64,000 bases of DNA from Paenibacillus soyae. Lineage in GTDB: Bacteria; Bacillota; Bacilli; Paenibacillales; Paenibacillaceae. Below the pieces are notes generated by a model. It was not told the origin of the DNA. It made no database searches and saw only the letters and a list, made by a program, of their open reading frames with translations. This document shows positions 55,628 to 63,408 of this stretch, one piece after another. Numbering within the stretch: position 1 is the stretch's first letter; every line of letters starts with the position of its first letter. Made by a program: the position numbers and the translations under genes. The stretch covers positions 1-64,000 of the forward strand of contig NZ_JANIPJ010000009.1 of NCBI RefSeq assembly GCF_024623455.1, given 5' to 3'.

Positions 55628-57771
55628 TCGGTCATGATTTAAGCGGCCGCTACGAGATACTGTCGAGGATCGGCGGAGGCGGCATGGCGCTCGTCTACAA
55701 GGCGCACGACGTCCTTCTCAACCGGAACGTCGCCGTGAAGGTGCTGCGCCAGCAATTCGTGAACGACGAGGAGTTTATCCGCAGGTTCCGCAGGGAGGCC
55801 CAATCGGCGGCGGCTTTGTCCCATCCGAACGTCGTCAGCATCTATGATGTCGGTCAAGAAGACGATACGCATTATATCGTCATGGAATATGTCGAAGGCA
55901 ATAATCTAAATGAAATTATACAAGAACGCGCGCCTCTGCAGGCCGACGAAGCGGTCCGCATCGCGGTGCAAATTTGCGACGCTCTCGACCACGCGCATCA
56001 GAATCACATCATACATCGCGATATTAAACCCCATAACATATTGATCGGGAATAACGGACGCGTGAAGGTGACCGATTTCGGCATCGCCCGCGCGGTGACG
56101 TCGACCACGATCACGCAGACGGGATCGGTTGTCGGCTCTGTCCATTACTTCTCTCCGGAGCACGCTAAGGGCATTAATACCGGGGAGAAATCCGATCTGT
56201 ATTCGCTCGGCATCGTGATGTACCAGATGCTGACGGGCAGGCTGCCGTTCCTCGGCGAAAGTCCGATAAGCGTCGCGCTGAAGCATCTGCAGGAGAACTT
56301 CGAGGATCCGCGGTTCGTTAACCCGCATATCCCTCAGAGCGTCGAGAACGTCATTCTGAAGGCGATGCGCAAAAATCCGAGCGAGCGCTACGCTTCCGCT
56401 CACGAGATGCTGTTGGATCTCGATACTTGCCTTCGTCCCGACCGGCTGAACGAGCCCAAAATCTCGTTCGCGGCTTATCACGATATGGAAGAGACGCGGG
56501 TTATGCCTGCCATTCGGGGAGAGACTGGCGTTATGGCCTCGTCTTCTGGACGCGAACGGTCGGAATCGAAGGCCGCCGTATCGACCGATACCGGCAAGTG
56601 GCAGGAGGAAGAAGAACGCAAATCGAAGGGCTGGAAGAAACCGCTCATCGTCGTGGGCGTCACCTTATTCATCCTGGCCCTCATTATCGGAGGGTTCGTC
56701 TGGCTGCTCGATAAGCTGGACGCCGATGAGGTGTTCGTGCCGAACGTGGTGGGCATGACGCTGGACGATGCGCGCAAAGCGCTGCAGGAAGAAGGCCTTC
56801 GGGTCGAGGAGCCTGTCGAAAGAGTGTTCGACAAGGAAGCGCCGAAGGACCAGGTGCTCGAGCAGAATAAGAGTAACCAGAAAGTCAAAGTGAACACGCA
56901 TATCCAGCTGGTGGTCAGCGACGGTCCGGAGCTCGCCACCGTCAATAATTATGTGGGGCAATCCTTTAAGACCGTCAAGGAGGAGCTGCTGGCGCTCGGC
57001 TTCACGGATACCCGGATAAAGGTGTCGGAGGAGCACAGCGAGGAAGCGCTCGACACCATTCTCGAGCAGACGCCTGCCAACGGCGAGAAGCTCGATCCCG
57101 AGAAGGATACAATATCGTTTGTCGTCAGCCTTGGCCCGGAGACGGTCCCAATGCCTGATTTGGTCGGCGAGAGCTTGACGACGGCGCGCAAGATGCTGAA
57201 TACGGCAGAGCTTGTGCTCGAGGAAGAAAACATTCTTTCCGAGCCAAGTTATCTTCATCGGAAGGACGTAGTGATCAAGGTCGAGCCTTTTAACGCGGGA
57301 GATCAGGTGCCTAAGGGCTCAGCTGACATCACTCTAACCGTCAGCTCCGGTCCACCGGCCGACGCGAAGACGTATACGTTCACCGTCAAGATATCGCCGG
57401 CTGTCGCCGGCAAATCAAGCGAAGTGAGGATCGATTACTCCGACGCGACGGGCGAGAACATCACCGGCGAGACCCGGACGATTACGGGAACCGTCGATAT
57501 TCCGGTAACGGTCGTGCTGGCTCCGGACACGGTCGCAACCGTAACGGTATACCGGGATAATCAGTTCATGGATACAAGGGAAATCAGGTACGAGGATCTG
57601 AACGGCTCCGGCGGACCGGGGCTGACGATTCCCGGAGAAGAAACGCAGCCTCCGGCAGACAGCAACGAAGGCAACGGCGAAGGACAAGAAGGACAAGAAA
57701 CGGCGCAAGCGGGGGTAAACGACGGCAATGGCGAGACTGAAGGCGAAGGCGAAGGAAACGGCGGACAATAA
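55624..57771 (+). CDS. prkC: PASTA-domain serine/threonine kinase PrkC
   Basis: A 715-residue membrane kinase that senses peptidoglycan fragments and controls germination, stationary-phase and cell-wall functions. Residues 1-265 form the kinase domain (IGGGGMALVYKA, HRDIKPHNIL, DFGIAR, SDLYSLG); a disordered linker; one transmembrane helix at about 340-360; three PASTA domains (about 366-435, 436-503 and 504-580); then a beta-rich domain of about 85 residues and an acidic Gly/Glu/Asn tail (last about 50 residues) not found in typical PrkC. Coupled to prpC; the phosphatase-kinase-rsgA-rpe order is conserved. Confidence 0.97.
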   Translation: MIGHDLSGRYEILSRIGGGGMALVYKAHDVLLNRNVAVKVLRQQFVNDEEFIRRFRREAQSAAALSHPNVVSIYDVGQEDDTHYIVMEYVEGNNLNEIIQERAPLQADEAVRIAVQICDALDHAHQNHIIHRDIKPHNILIGNNGRVKVTDFGIARAVTSTTITQTGSVVGSVHYFSPEHAKGINTGEKSDLYSLGIVMYQMLTGRLPFLGESPISVALKHLQENFEDPRFVNPHIPQSVENVILKAMRKNPSERYASAHEMLLDLDTCLRPDRLNEPKISFAAYHDMEETRVMPAIRGETGVMASSSGRERSESKAAVSTDTGKWQEEEERKSKGWKKPLIVVGVTLFILALIIGGFVWLLDKLDADEVFVPNVVGMTLDDARKALQEEGLRVEEPVERVFDKEAPKDQVLEQNKSNQKVKVNTHIQLVVSDGPELATVNNYVGQSFKTVKEELLALGFTDTRIKVSEEHSEEALDTILEQTPANGEKLDPEKDTISFVVSLGPETVPMPDLVGESLTTARKMLNTAELVLEEENILSEPSYLHRKDVVIKVEPFNAGDQVPKGSADITLTVSSGPPADAKTYTFTVKISPAVAGKSSEVRIDYSDATGENITGETRTITGTVDIPVTVVLAPDTVATVTVYRDNQFMDTREIRYEDLNGSGGPGLTIPGEETQPPADSNEGNGEGQEGQETAQAGVNDGNGETEGEGEGNGGQ

Positions 57772-57784
57772 AGACGTAAACCAA

Positions 57785-58693
57785 ATGACCGGCATGATTG
57801 TCAAGGCGCTCAGCGGGTACTATTACGTGAGGGCGGAAGGAGAGGCGAGCGATTCGGAGCCCGTGCAGTGCAGGGCGCGCGGCGTGTTCAAGAAACGCGG
57901 GGAGTCGCCGCTGGTTGGCGACAAGGTGCATTTCAGCTTGACGGAGAACGGGGAGGGGACGGTCACGGAGCTGTTCCCCCGTTCCTCGGAGCTGATCCGT
58001 CCGCCGGTCGCGAACGTCGATCTGGCGATTCTGGTGTTCTCGGTAACCGAGCCCACGCTGAATCTGCAGCTGCTGGACAAGTTCCTTGTCCACATCGAGC
58101 ATGCCGGCATTCCCGCCGTATTGGCCCTAAGCAAGCAGGATCTCGAGAGCGAAGGCGAATTTACGGAAGAGGCGGCTCTCGCGGCTTCTTCCGTCAACCG
58201 TATCTACCGCAAGCTCGGATATGAAGTGTATGGGACAAGCTCCCGCAAGAGCGCGGGCATCCGCGAGCTGAAGGAGCGGCTCGAAGGCCATCTTGCCGTA
58301 TTCGCGGGACAGTCCGGCGTAGGGAAATCCTCGCTGCTCAACGCGCTCGTCCCGGGCCTGACGCTGGAGACGAACGAAATCAGCAACCGGCTGGGCCGCG
58401 GCAAGCATACGACGAGGCACGTGGAGCTCATCGATATCGGAGGCGGCTACGTCGCCGATACGCCGGGCTTCAGCCAGCTCGACTTCGGCGAGCTGGGCGT
58501 CGAGGACCTTAGCTACTGCTTCGTCGAGATGAGGAAGCTGTCGCCGGACTGCAAATTCCGCGGCTGTACCCATGTGCACGAGCCGGGCTGCGCGGTGCTC
58601 GCCGCCGTCGAGGCCGGCGAGATCGAACGAAGCCGCTACGACCATTACGTGTTGTTCCTGGAAGAAATGAAAGATTTGAAACGGAGGTATTGA
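57785..58693 (+). CDS. rsgA: ribosome small-subunit GTPase RsgA
   Basis: A circularly permuted GTPase that helps late 30S assembly. Order: OB-fold ([28 protein letters not shown]), G4 ALSKQDLES (about residue 116), G1 [13 protein letters not shown]2/G3 [12 protein letters not shown] and DTPGFSQLD, then the zinc-binding [14 protein letters not shown] motif. The ATG at 57785 (302 residues) is the likely start; 57728 would overlap prkC by 44 bases and add a basic, family-untypical tail, and 57794 is also possible. The RBS is poor in all three cases, so reinitiation after prkC is likely. Confidence 0.93.
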   Translation: MTGMIVKALSGYYYVRAEGEASDSEPVQCRARGVFKKRGESPLVGDKVHFSLTENGEGTVTELFPRSSELIRPPVANVDLAILVFSVTEPTLNLQLLDKFLVHIEHAGIPAVLALSKQDLESEGEFTEEAALAASSVNRIYRKLGYEVYGTSSRKSAGIRELKERLEGHLAVFAGQSGVGKSSLLNALVPGLTLETNEISNRLGRGKHTTRHVELIDIGGGYVADTPGFSQLDFGELGVEDLSYCFVEMRKLSPDCKFRGCTHVHEPGCAVLAAVEAGEIERSRYDHYVLFLEEMKDLKRRY

Positions 58694-58698
58694 ACCCG

Positions 58699-59343
58699 AT
58701 GACCATCATTGCGCCATCCATCCTCTCGGCGGATTTCTCAAGACTGGGAGAGGAAATTCAAGCGGCGGAGCGCGCGGGAGCGGATTGGATCCATGTCGAT
58801 GTCATGGATGGGCATTTCGTGCCGAACCTGACATTCGGCCCTCCCGTCATCGCAGCGGTTAGACCCGCGACGAAGCTGCCGTTCGACGTCCATCTGATGA
58901 TCGAGCGGCCGGAGCTGTCGCTGAACGATTACATATCGGCCGGCGCCGACCGCATAACGTTGCACGCCGAGGCATGCAAGCATCTTCACCGAACGGTTCA
59001 CGCCATCAAGGAGAAGGGACTTCCGGCCGGCGTCGCGATTAATCCCGCAACGCCCGTATCGGTTCTCGAGCCGATCCTTCACGATCTCGATCTGGTGTTG
59101 ATCATGACGGTCAACCCCGGCTTCGGGGGCCAATCGTTTATCCCGTATTCGCTGGTGAAGCTGCGCCAGGTTCGGGCGATGCTGGAGGAACGCGGGCTTT
59201 CGGACGTTCACGTGCAAGTGGACGGAGGCGTGAACCGCGACACCGTGAGAGCCATCGTGGAAGCGGGCGCGAACGTGCTCGTGGCGGGCAACGCGGTATT
59301 CGCGGAGAAGGACCGCGCGGCCGCCATCGCGGCGCTGCGATAA
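58699..59343 (+). CDS. rpe: ribulose-phosphate 3-epimerase
   Basis: A 214-residue TIM-barrel enzyme interconverting ribulose 5-phosphate and xylulose 5-phosphate. Blocks: [35 protein letters not shown] with the metal His and Asp, [22 protein letters not shown] and [15 protein letters not shown] at 58683-58688 fits the ATG at 58699 (spacing 10), while a TTG at 58690 is too close. Follows rsgA by 5 bases; gnd at the window start belongs to the same pathway. Confidence 0.97.
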   Translation: MTIIAPSILSADFSRLGEEIQAAERAGADWIHVDVMDGHFVPNLTFGPPVIAAVRPATKLPFDVHLMIERPELSLNDYISAGADRITLHAEACKHLHRTVHAIKEKGLPAGVAINPATPVSVLEPILHDLDLVLIMTVNPGFGGQSFIPYSLVKLRQVRAMLEERGLSDVHVQVDGGVNRDTVRAIVEAGANVLVAGNAVFAEKDRAAAIAALR

Positions 59344-59354
59344 GGGGGGGCAGG

Positions 59355-59627
59355 ATGAACGAGAAGGTTGCCAACGCTTTTTGGGTCATGCTCTACAGCT
59401 TTTTGGCCGGTCTCAGCCTGTCTTTATTTACGCAGATCACCGGATTCACGAAGTATATTTTTTCGCTTCTTGCCATTTATATCGCGATTCGTTTCTTTCG
59501 CCGTTTCGAGACGGTCGGCAAACGCGTATTGTTCGTCGTCCTCTCCCTGATTTTCTGTTTTATCGGCATATTGAGCATAACGGCTTATCTGTTCATGCGG
59601 AACCCGGAGCTGTTTAACGGAATGTAG
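59355..59627 (+). CDS. small membrane protein, 90 residues
   Basis: An integral membrane protein with three hydrophobic segments (about residues 8-25, 33-47 and 56-80), basic residues (RFFRRFETVGKR) between the second and third, and a short extracytoplasmic or cytoplasmic tail. No family recognised. Start ATG 59355 has GGGGGGCAGG upstream, 11 bases after rpe, so it is probably in the same transcript. It occupies the place of thiN in the B. subtilis order. Confidence 0.8.
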   Translation: MNEKVANAFWVMLYSFLAGLSLSLFTQITGFTKYIFSLLAIYIAIRFFRRFETVGKRVLFVVLSLIFCFIGILSITAYLFMRNPELFNGM

Positions 59628-59664
59628 ACATACGCCCCATCTTGGACCTTGGAGCGCTTGCAAT

Positions 59665-59694
59665 GGAATAGGACAATGATCCTTCGCATAGGAT
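59665..59694 (+). promoter_or_regulatory. candidate sigma-E promoter of spoVM
   Basis: GGAATAGG (59665-59672), about 16 bases after its ATA, then CATAGGAT (59687-59694), similar to the sporulation sigma-E pattern ATA-N16-CATACAnT. spoVM is a sigma-E gene in B. subtilis. Position is 66 bases before the spoVM start. Confidence 0.4.
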
Positions 59695-59759
59695 GGTTAC
59701 ATGAGCGCGGGATGTGGTGACGGAACTATTTCATGAGCGTGTCTGAGGAGGGATGGGGC

Positions 59760-59840
59760 ATGAAATTTTATACAATCAAACTGCCGAAGTTTCTGGGCGG
59801 GTTTGTCAAAGCGATTTTGAACACGTTCCAAAAAAATTAA
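59760..59840 (+). CDS. spoVM: stage V sporulation protein SpoVM, 26 residues
   Basis: A complete 26-codon gene missed by ordinary ORF calling. MKFYTIKLPKFLGG (residues 1-14) is the same as my memory of B. subtilis SpoVM, with 19 of 26 identities overall, including the essential Pro9. SpoVM is an amphipathic helix that inserts in the convex forespore membrane, recruits SpoIVA and starts coat assembly. AGGAGGG sits 7 bases before the ATG. Its position before rpmB and the yloU/fakA genes matches B. subtilis. A hairpin without a T run follows at 59851-59868. Confidence 0.95.
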   Translation: MKFYTIKLPKFLGGFVKAILNTFQKN

Positions 59841-59883
59841 TCCCGATTCTGCCTGCGCCTCCGCAGGCATGCAAGTGGGGCAG

Positions 59884-59918
59884 GAAAAAATAAAAGCACC
59901 TGAGCTTCAGGTGCTTTT
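59884..59918 (-). terminator. terminator of rpmB, between convergent spoVM and rpmB
   Basis: A perfect 12-bp stem AAAAGCACCTGA (59892-59903) and its complement (59907-59918) with a 3-base loop; on the reverse strand the T tract TTTATTTTTT follows. Confidence 0.85.
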
Positions 59919-59940
59919 GTCTATGGCGTGAAAGCCATTC

Positions 59941-60129
59941 TTATACGCGGGTCACTTTACCGGATTTCAGAGCGCGCGCGCTCACGTATACGCGTTTTGG
60001 TTTGCCGTCGACCAGGATGCGAACCTTCTGCACGTTAACGCCCCAAGAGCGACGTGTTTTGTTGTTGGCGTGGGAAACGTTGTTGCCTTGACGCGGCGAC
60101 TTGCCAGTCAGATAACATTTGCGGGACAT
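59941..60129 (-). CDS. rpmB: 50S ribosomal protein L28
   Basis: A 62-residue L28: [49 protein letters not shown] and LKSGKV. It has one Cys (Cys5) and lacks the full four-Cys zinc ribbon, as in Bacillus. Start at 60129 with GGAGG 6 bases upstream; the frame continues to 60180 without an RBS. Reverse strand, single gene with own promoter. Confidence 0.98.
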   Translation of the reverse strand: MSRKCYLTGKSPRQGNNVSHANNKTRRSWGVNVQKVRILVDGKPKRVYVSARALKSGKVTRV

Positions 60130-60215
60130 GACTACACCTCCTATAAAGAATTGGTGGTAAACGTACGCATCTACATACATTTAAAATACACATGTATCAT
60201 TAAACACACTCGAAT

Positions 60216-60244
60216 ATCGTATCATAAACCGCGCTTCGGTTCAA
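60216..60244 (-). promoter_or_regulatory. promoter of rpmB
   Basis: On the reverse strand TTGAAC (60239-60244), 17 bases, TACGAT (60216-60221). The resulting leader is about 80 bases. Confidence 0.75.
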
Positions 60245-60284
60245 CCTTATTATACGGATTGTACCGTATTTTTCATGAACGCAC

Positions 60285-60313
60285 TTCAATAACGTGTCGG
60301 TTTATAGTACAAT
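60285..60313 (+). promoter_or_regulatory. promoter of the Asp23 paralogue-fakA-degV unit
   Basis: TTCAAT (60285-60290), 17 bases, TACAAT (60308-60313), 40 bases before the YloU start. Confidence 0.55.
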
Positions 60314-60353
60314 GGTACATAGTCCATAATATACAGTAAGGGAGTGTATTGCC

Positions 60354-60713
60354 ATGTCACTGCAGCTAAACACCGAACTAGGCGCTATTCACGTTACCGA
60401 CCATTGCATCGCCGTACTGGCGGGCTCCGCAGCTATGGATTGTTATGGACTCGTCGGCATGGCTTCGCGCAAAGGCCTGAAGGACGGGATCGCGGAGCTG
60501 CTTGGAAGAGAGAATATGTCCCGCGGCGTAGAAGTTCGGCGGGAACACGACCAGCTGCATATCGACCTCCACATCATTGTAAGCTACGGCACGAAAATTT
60601 CCGAGGTTGCACACAACATTCAATCCAAAGTGAAATACGTGCTGAACAACGTCATCGGCTTACAGGTGGATGAAGTCCATATATTTGTACAAGACGTAAG
60701 GGTATCCAGGTAG
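60354..60713 (+). CDS. Asp23/Gls24 (DUF322) family protein, copy 2 (YloU)
   Basis: A 119-residue protein of the Asp23/Gls24 family, like the copy at 26694: GAIHVTDHCIAVLAGSAAM, ASRKGLKDGIAELLGRENMS, DLHIIVSYGTKISEV and VIGLQVDEVHIFVQDV. YloU is found beside the fatty-acid kinase gene in Bacillales. It differs from copy 1 by lacking the acidic tail and has three Cys-bearing positions instead of few. RBS is AAGGGAGTG. The fakA homologue starts 18 bases downstream. Confidence 0.93.
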   Translation: MSLQLNTELGAIHVTDHCIAVLAGSAAMDCYGLVGMASRKGLKDGIAELLGRENMSRGVEVRREHDQLHIDLHIIVSYGTKISEVAHNIQSKVKYVLNNVIGLQVDEVHIFVQDVRVSR

Positions 60714-60731
60714 CAGGAAGGGGAATTTTCA

Positions 60732-62510
60732 TTGGGTAAGCGCTCAATTAACGGATCGGATTTTGCCGCAATGGCGCTGCTGGGAGCAGAGCTGTTGCAG
60801 CATAACGCGGAACGCGTGAATGCACTTAACGTGTTCCCGGTGCCGGACGGCGATACAGGCACGAACATGAACTTAACGATGAGCTCTGGCATAAGGGAGC
60901 TTCGCAGCAAGCCCTCGGAGCATATCGGCAAATCAGCCGAAGCGCTGTCGAAAGGTCTGCTCATGGGCGCCAGAGGCAATTCCGGCGTTATTCTGTCACA
61001 ATTATTCCGCGGTTTCTCGAAATCGCTTTCCGCGCTGTCCGAGGCCTCGCCCGTCGACGTGGCGGCGGCGCTGCAGAACGGCGTCGATATGGCTTATAAG
61101 GCCGTTGTTAAACCTGTCGAAGGCACGATCTTGACCGTCGCAAGAGAAGCGGCCAAGCATGCCGTTCAGTACGCGCGCCGCGCGGCCGACGTAGCGGACT
61201 TGATGGCGGAGGTGCACCGCAAAGCGAACGAAGCGCTTCAGCGCACTCCCGACCAGCTGCCTGTTCTGAAGCAGGTCGGCGTCGTCGACTCCGGCGGACA
61301 AGGCTTGGTCTTCATTTATGAAGGCTTCGTTCGCAGCTTAACGGAGAGCGAGTCCGGCGGAGGCTACCAGGAGCTGTTCCAACAGCCGTCGGAAGCCGCA
61401 TTGCCGGAAGAGGTCGCGGTGCCGTCCGCTCCGAGAGCGGAACGACGGAACGAACCAAACTCCGCGCAAGCCCGATTGAATACGGAAGATATCGAATTCC
61501 TGTACGATATGGAATTTTTTATTAATCGCAAGCTTGCAGGCGCAACTGCAGTGTATTTTGATGAATCCGCTTACAAACGTATCCTGGAGAAGGACGGGGA
61601 CTCGATCCTGGTCATCGTCGACGATGACATCATCAAGGTCCATGTTCATTCCCGCAAGCCGGGCGACGTGCTGAATGCGTCCCTGCCTTACGGCGAGCTG
61701 ACGGATATTCATATCTTGAACATGAGGGAGCAGCATCGCGATATCGTGGAGCATGACGATCAGGCAGTCCTCAGCCGGACGGATCTCGCCGCGGCCGAGC
61801 TGCTGGCGGGACAGGCGCTCAGCGGCGTAGCTCCTGGCCAAGTGTTCGAGCAAGCGCCGTATGGCATCATCGCGGTCGCGATGGGAGAAGGAATCGCGGA
61901 CATGTTCCTCTCGAGCGACGTGGATACGGTGCTGTCGGGCGGGCAGACCATGAACCCGAGCACCGAGGATTTCCTGAAAGCGATCGACGCTCTGTCGGCG
62001 GATCATATCTTCCTGCTTCCGAACAACAGCAATATCATTCTCGCGGCGGAGCAAGCCGCGGAGCTCAGCGATCGGAATATTACCGTCATTCCGACCCGCA
62101 CCATTCCTCAAGGTCTCGCGGCGGTGCTTGCGTTCAAGGAAGACGAGTCTCCGGAGCGAAACACGGAGTGGATGAAGAACGCGGCGGCGAGCGTGATCTC
62201 CGGCCAAGTGACCAAAGCGGTTCGCGACACGTCCATCGACGGCGTCAACATCTCGGAAGGCGATTATATCGGCATCAAAGAGAAGGCGATCGTCGTATCG
62301 CATGCGGGTCTCTTCGAAGCCTGCCAAGGGTTGATCTCCAGCATGATGGAGAACGGCGGAGACTTGCTGACGCTCTTGACGGGCGATGAATCGGACGCGG
62401 ACTTGACCGCTACGATCTGCGACTGGGCCGCGGAGCAATACCCTGATCTGGAGATCGAGGTGCAGCCAGGCGGACAGCCTCTGTATCCTTATTTGTTCGC
62501 CGTGGAATAG
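60732..62510 (+). CDS. fakA: fatty acid kinase subunit FakA (YloV, DAK2 domain)
   Basis: A 592-residue DhaL-type kinase. With FakB (DegV family) it phosphorylates exogenous fatty acids for phospholipid synthesis. Residues 1-205 form the DAK2 ATP-binding domain with the Mg-binding VFPVPDGDTGTNM and SGGQGLV motif; residues 280-592 the FakB-binding and C-terminal domains, with SSDVDTVLSGGQTMNPS and LLPNNSNI. TTG start at 60732 with GGAAGGGG upstream. The DegV/FakB gene follows after 36 bases. Confidence 0.94.
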   Translation: MGKRSINGSDFAAMALLGAELLQHNAERVNALNVFPVPDGDTGTNMNLTMSSGIRELRSKPSEHIGKSAEALSKGLLMGARGNSGVILSQLFRGFSKSLSALSEASPVDVAAALQNGVDMAYKAVVKPVEGTILTVAREAAKHAVQYARRAADVADLMAEVHRKANEALQRTPDQLPVLKQVGVVDSGGQGLVFIYEGFVRSLTESESGGGYQELFQQPSEAALPEEVAVPSAPRAERRNEPNSAQARLNTEDIEFLYDMEFFINRKLAGATAVYFDESAYKRILEKDGDSILVIVDDDIIKVHVHSRKPGDVLNASLPYGELTDIHILNMREQHRDIVEHDDQAVLSRTDLAAAELLAGQALSGVAPGQVFEQAPYGIIAVAMGEGIADMFLSSDVDTVLSGGQTMNPSTEDFLKAIDALSADHIFLLPNNSNIILAAEQAAELSDRNITVIPTRTIPQGLAAVLAFKEDESPERNTEWMKNAAASVISGQVTKAVRDTSIDGVNISEGDYIGIKEKAIVVSHAGLFEACQGLISSMMENGGDLLTLLTGDESDADLTATICDWAAEQYPDLEIEVQPGGQPLYPYLFAVE

Positions 62511-62546
62511 ATCGGCTATCTATTAAGCATTCCTGGAGGGGATGAA

Positions 62547-63401
62547 ATGGGCAAGGTGCGCATTGTGGCGGACAGCACGTCGGATATACCGGCTGACGTC
62601 CGCGAGCGTCTGGGCATTACCATGGTACCGCTTAAGGTGCTTTTCGGCGAAGAGACGTATATGGATTCGGTCACGATATCGGCGGAGCAATTTTACGAAC
62701 GGTTGAAGGCTTCGCCGGTTCTTCCGACGACTTCGCAGCCGTCGCCTCTCGAATTCTCAGACGTGTACGAGCGGCTGCTGGATGAGGATCCCGACGGTCC
62801 GATCATTTCGATTCATCTGGCTGCGGTTCTGAGCGGCACGCATCAGTCCGCGGTTATCGCGGAGTCGATGCTGGAGCGTCCGGCGGATATTACGATCGTG
62901 GACTCCAAATCCGCTTCTTACGGAATTGGCTTGCAGGTCGTTCGGGCTGCCGAGATGGCGCAGGCCGGCGAATCGAAGGAGCGGATTTTGGAAGAAATCC
63001 AGCGCCTTCAGAACGATTTGGAATTATATTTTCTCGTCGATACGCTGGAGTTTCTGCACAAGGGCGGAAGAATCGGCAGAGCGTCGGCGCTCATTGGCTC
63101 CATTCTAAACATCAAGCCTATTCTTTCCTTGGACAAGGACGGCGGCGTCTACTCCGTCGACAAGGTCCGCGGCACGAAGAAGGCGATGGCCCGCATCGCG
63201 GAGATGTTCAAAGCCACGTTCGGCGATGCTCCGGTCGGTCTCATCATCGCAGGCTCGGATAACAGGGAAGCAGCCGAAGAGCTCGGCAACCGGGTGAAGG
63301 GCGAGCTTAACGTCAAAGAAGTCGGCTACACGACAGTAGGTTCGGTCATTGGCGTGCATACGGGCCCGGGTGTTTCCGCCGTATTCATGTATAGGATGTG
63401 A
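62547..63401 (+). CDS. DegV/FakB-family fatty-acid-binding protein
   Basis: A 284-residue DegV protein, the fatty-acid-binding partner of FakA. Blocks: VRIVADSTSDIPAD, TTSQPSPLEF, the ligand-contact SIHLAAVLSGTHQSA, FLVDTLEFLHKGGRIG and GYTTVGSVIGVHTGPGV. RBS is GGAGGGGATGAA. Position directly after FakA supports the pair, and recG follows after 7 bases. Confidence 0.94.
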   Translation: MGKVRIVADSTSDIPADVRERLGITMVPLKVLFGEETYMDSVTISAEQFYERLKASPVLPTTSQPSPLEFSDVYERLLDEDPDGPIISIHLAAVLSGTHQSAVIAESMLERPADITIVDSKSASYGIGLQVVRAAEMAQAGESKERILEEIQRLQNDLELYFLVDTLEFLHKGGRIGRASALIGSILNIKPILSLDKDGGVYSVDKVRGTKKAMARIAEMFKATFGDAPVGLIIAGSDNREAAEELGNRVKGELNVKEVGYTTVGSVIGVHTGPGVSAVFMYRM

Positions 63402-63408
63402 GCAAGGC

